Shown here: one piece after another, positions 5,215 through 6,163 of the stretch
How the letters are laid out: the number at the start of each line of letters is the position of its first letter
Numbering within the stretch: the first letter of the stretch is position 1
From: Bacteroidia bacterium
GTDB taxonomy: Bacteria; Bacteroidota; Bacteroidia; Bacteroidales; CAJPTX01
Assembly (NCBI GenBank): GCA_905373665.1
Contig: CAJPTV010000116.1
Span: 1 to 6,163, forward strand
Reading direction: 5' to 3'
DNA length: 6,163 nt
Made by a program: the position numbers and the translations under genes
Notes under the pieces: generated by a model
Seen by the model: only the letters and a program-made list of their open reading frames with translations
The model's database searches: none
Told to the model about the DNA's origin: nothing

Positions 5215-5997
5215 CTAATAGTTGAGTCGCTCGTCGGCATCCAGTTCGGGTATTTTTCCTGCATTGTTGAGGAGCGCCTCTAGGATATTGTCTTGTTGAC
5301 GGGCACGCTCCGCCGCATTGGTGGCGATGCCGTTGCGATATTCGGTTTGGTCTTCGATGCGTCCGTCGATGTCCCAAGTTGTCCAATAGCCTTCGCGTTT
5401 TCCTTTCACATAGTCACCAGCGAGGCGTTTAGCGCCCGTGGTGAAGAAGGTTGCCATTTCGCCCTCTACGACGTCTTGCACCATATTCCAGCGGATACGT
5501 AGTGCGCCAGTGGCGTAGTAGAGTTCTTGCGCGCCGTCTTGTTTACCATTCTTCCAGTGTAGGCGTTGTGCCACCCGCCCTTCATCAGAGTAGATGAGTT
5601 CTTCGCCCTCTTTTGCCCCGCGTTTCCAATTCTCTATTTGCACGACTTGCCCCTTCTCTCCAAAGTATCGCCACGTGCTGTCTTTTTTCTGGTCGTAATA
5701 GATGCCTTGGGCGATGAGTTTCCCTTCGGGGGAGTAGAGTTTGGCGTCAGCATGATGCCCATCTTTGCGGTGTAGGACTTCTACGCGGCGTTGCCCAGTC
5801 TCGTCATAGCGCACCATGCGTCCGATGTTGCGCCCAGCATCGAACTGAGCTGTATAGGCCACCTTCCCGTTGCTGTAATATCGCCGCCAAAAGCCCGTTC
5901 TTCGCCCTTTGGCGTCTGTCTGGTTAAATAGGGTGTCTTGTTGTGCTTGCGCGCTTAAAAAGACGCCTAAAAACAATATTACGAACCAATACCTCAT
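5215..5997 (-). CDS. Exported MORN-like repeat protein, function unknown
   Basis: 260 residues. Residues 1-19 form a signal peptide (short basic start, hydrophobic FVILFLGVFLSA, AQA-type cleavage near residue 18), so the protein is probably periplasmic or surface-located; there is no lipobox cysteine. Residues about 30-223 consist of roughly eight imperfect units of 20-25 residues built on G-x-W/E-x-x-Y-Y/F-x-x-G-K/R, for example GFWRRYYSNGKVAY, GEELIYSDEGRV, GAQELYYATGAL and GYWTTWDIDGRI. This is the MORN-2-like pattern that automatic pipelines often name YwqK-family antitoxin; no toxin partner is seen, so that name should not be taken as function. Residues 226-260 are a charged, non-repeat tail. 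The ATG at 5997 is supported by the signal peptide. The gene is monocistronic, with a -7 element just upstream. Confidence 0.9.
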   Translation of the reverse strand: MRYWFVILFLGVFLSAQAQQDTLFNQTDAKGRRTGFWRRYYSNGKVAYTAQFDAGRNIGRMVRYDETGQRRVEVLHRKDGHHADAKLYSPEGKLIAQGIYYDQKKDSTWRYFGEKGQVVQIENWKRGAKEGEELIYSDEGRVAQRLHWKNGKQDGAQELYYATGALRIRWNMVQDVVEGEMATFFTTGAKRLAGDYVKGKREGYWTTWDIDGRIEDQTEYRNGIATNAAERARQQDNILEALLNNAGKIPELDADERLNY

Positions 5998-6018
5998 TCC
6001 CTCTTATTTTTGCTGTTA

Positions 6019-6026
6019 CAAAGATA
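6019..6026 (-). promoter_or_regulatory. -7 element of the MORN-like repeat gene
   Basis: Read on the minus strand this is TATCTTTG, an exact match to the Bacteroidetes TAnnTTTG. It ends 21 nt before the ATG at 5997, which implies a short leader. No TTG is found at the expected -33 distance, so the promoter is only half supported. Confidence 0.55.
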
Positions 6027-6082
6027 GAACGCCTGCCCATTGTGGAAGTTGTGTGGAAGGGGGATTTCTTAGAGGGGAAAAG

Positions 6083-6126
6083 GAGCGAGAGAATGGTATG
6101 GTAAGAACCATTACTACCTCTCGCTC
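6083..6126. repeat. Long bulged inverted repeat at the window end
   Basis: GAGCGAGAG (6083-6091) and CTCTCGCTC (6118-6126) are perfect 9-bp complements. Directly inside, AATGGT (6092-6097) and ACCATT (6107-6112) add 6 bp, with a 9-nt loop and a 5-nt bulge (6113-6117) on one side only. On the plus strand it ends 3 nt before an ATG. On the minus strand it is followed by CTTTTCCCC, so it could instead be a terminator for a gene entering from the right. An operator is a third possibility. Confidence 0.6.
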
Positions 6127-6129
6127 ATT

Positions 6130-6163
6130 ATGGATGCCTACACGAAGCTAATTGAGGGGTGGC
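6130..6163 (+). CDS. Possible start of a plus-strand gene, cut by window end
   Basis: ATG at 6130 opens a frame that reads MDAYTKLIEGW and is still open at the window edge. The frame has no other usual start after the stop at 6070-6072. Only 11 codons are visible, there is no Shine-Dalgarno sequence, and the family cannot be recognised. The hairpin at 6083-6126 lies directly in front. It may be chance. Confidence 0.25.
   Translation, partial: MDAYTKLIEGW

Noticed and set aside
5909..6151. Plus-strand open frame of 80 codons over the signal peptide region of the MORN-like gene
   Set aside because: It overlaps a well-supported coding start on the other strand and includes the hairpin region; no domain is seen.

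Overview
The window looks like chromosomal DNA of a Bacteroidales bacterium, most probably Porphyromonas or a close relative; the genus is inference. The evidence is a thrS-infC-rpmI-rplT ribosomal gene order, Bacteroidetes-flavoured IF3 and chorismate synthase sequences, a ComEA-like helix-hairpin-helix protein typical of the phylum, and matches to the Bacteroidetes promoter (TTTG, about 20 nt, TAnnTTTG). There is no mobile element, CRISPR array or phage gene. This is mainly a housekeeping region.

Positions 1-3248, plus strand: a translation operon. It holds the 3' five-sixths of thrS (threonyl-tRNA synthetase, cut by the window edge), infC (initiation factor IF3), rpmI (L35) and rplT (L20), and ends in a strong intrinsic terminator. 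infC has no ATG, GTG or TTG that would give a complete protein. It appears to start at an ATA codon behind a strong Shine-Dalgarno sequence, the kind of start that lets IF3 repress its own translation. The infC-rpmI and rpmI-rplT gaps (121 and 131 nt) each contain potential RNA stem structures and may be the local version of L20 autoregulation.

Positions 3270-5036, minus strand: aroC (chorismate synthase, last step of the shikimate pathway), followed with zero spacing (TAA then ATG) by a membrane-anchored protein with two ComEA-like helix-hairpin-helix repeats. They converge on the ribosomal operon at the 3209-3248 terminator.

Positions 5045-5210, plus strand: a compact tRNA-Thr(CGU) unit with a near-perfect Bacteroidetes promoter, a tRNA without encoded CCA, and a 13-bp hairpin terminator with a T run.

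Positions 5215-5997, minus strand: a secreted MORN-like repeat protein of unknown function with its own -7 element. From about 6000 to the end there is an imperfect inverted repeat of -7-like elements, then a large bulged hairpin directly in front of a possible gene start that leaves the window.

I see no clearly new multi-gene system. The observations most worth following are the ATA start of infC, the two structured ribosomal-protein leaders, and the hairpin at 6083-6126.
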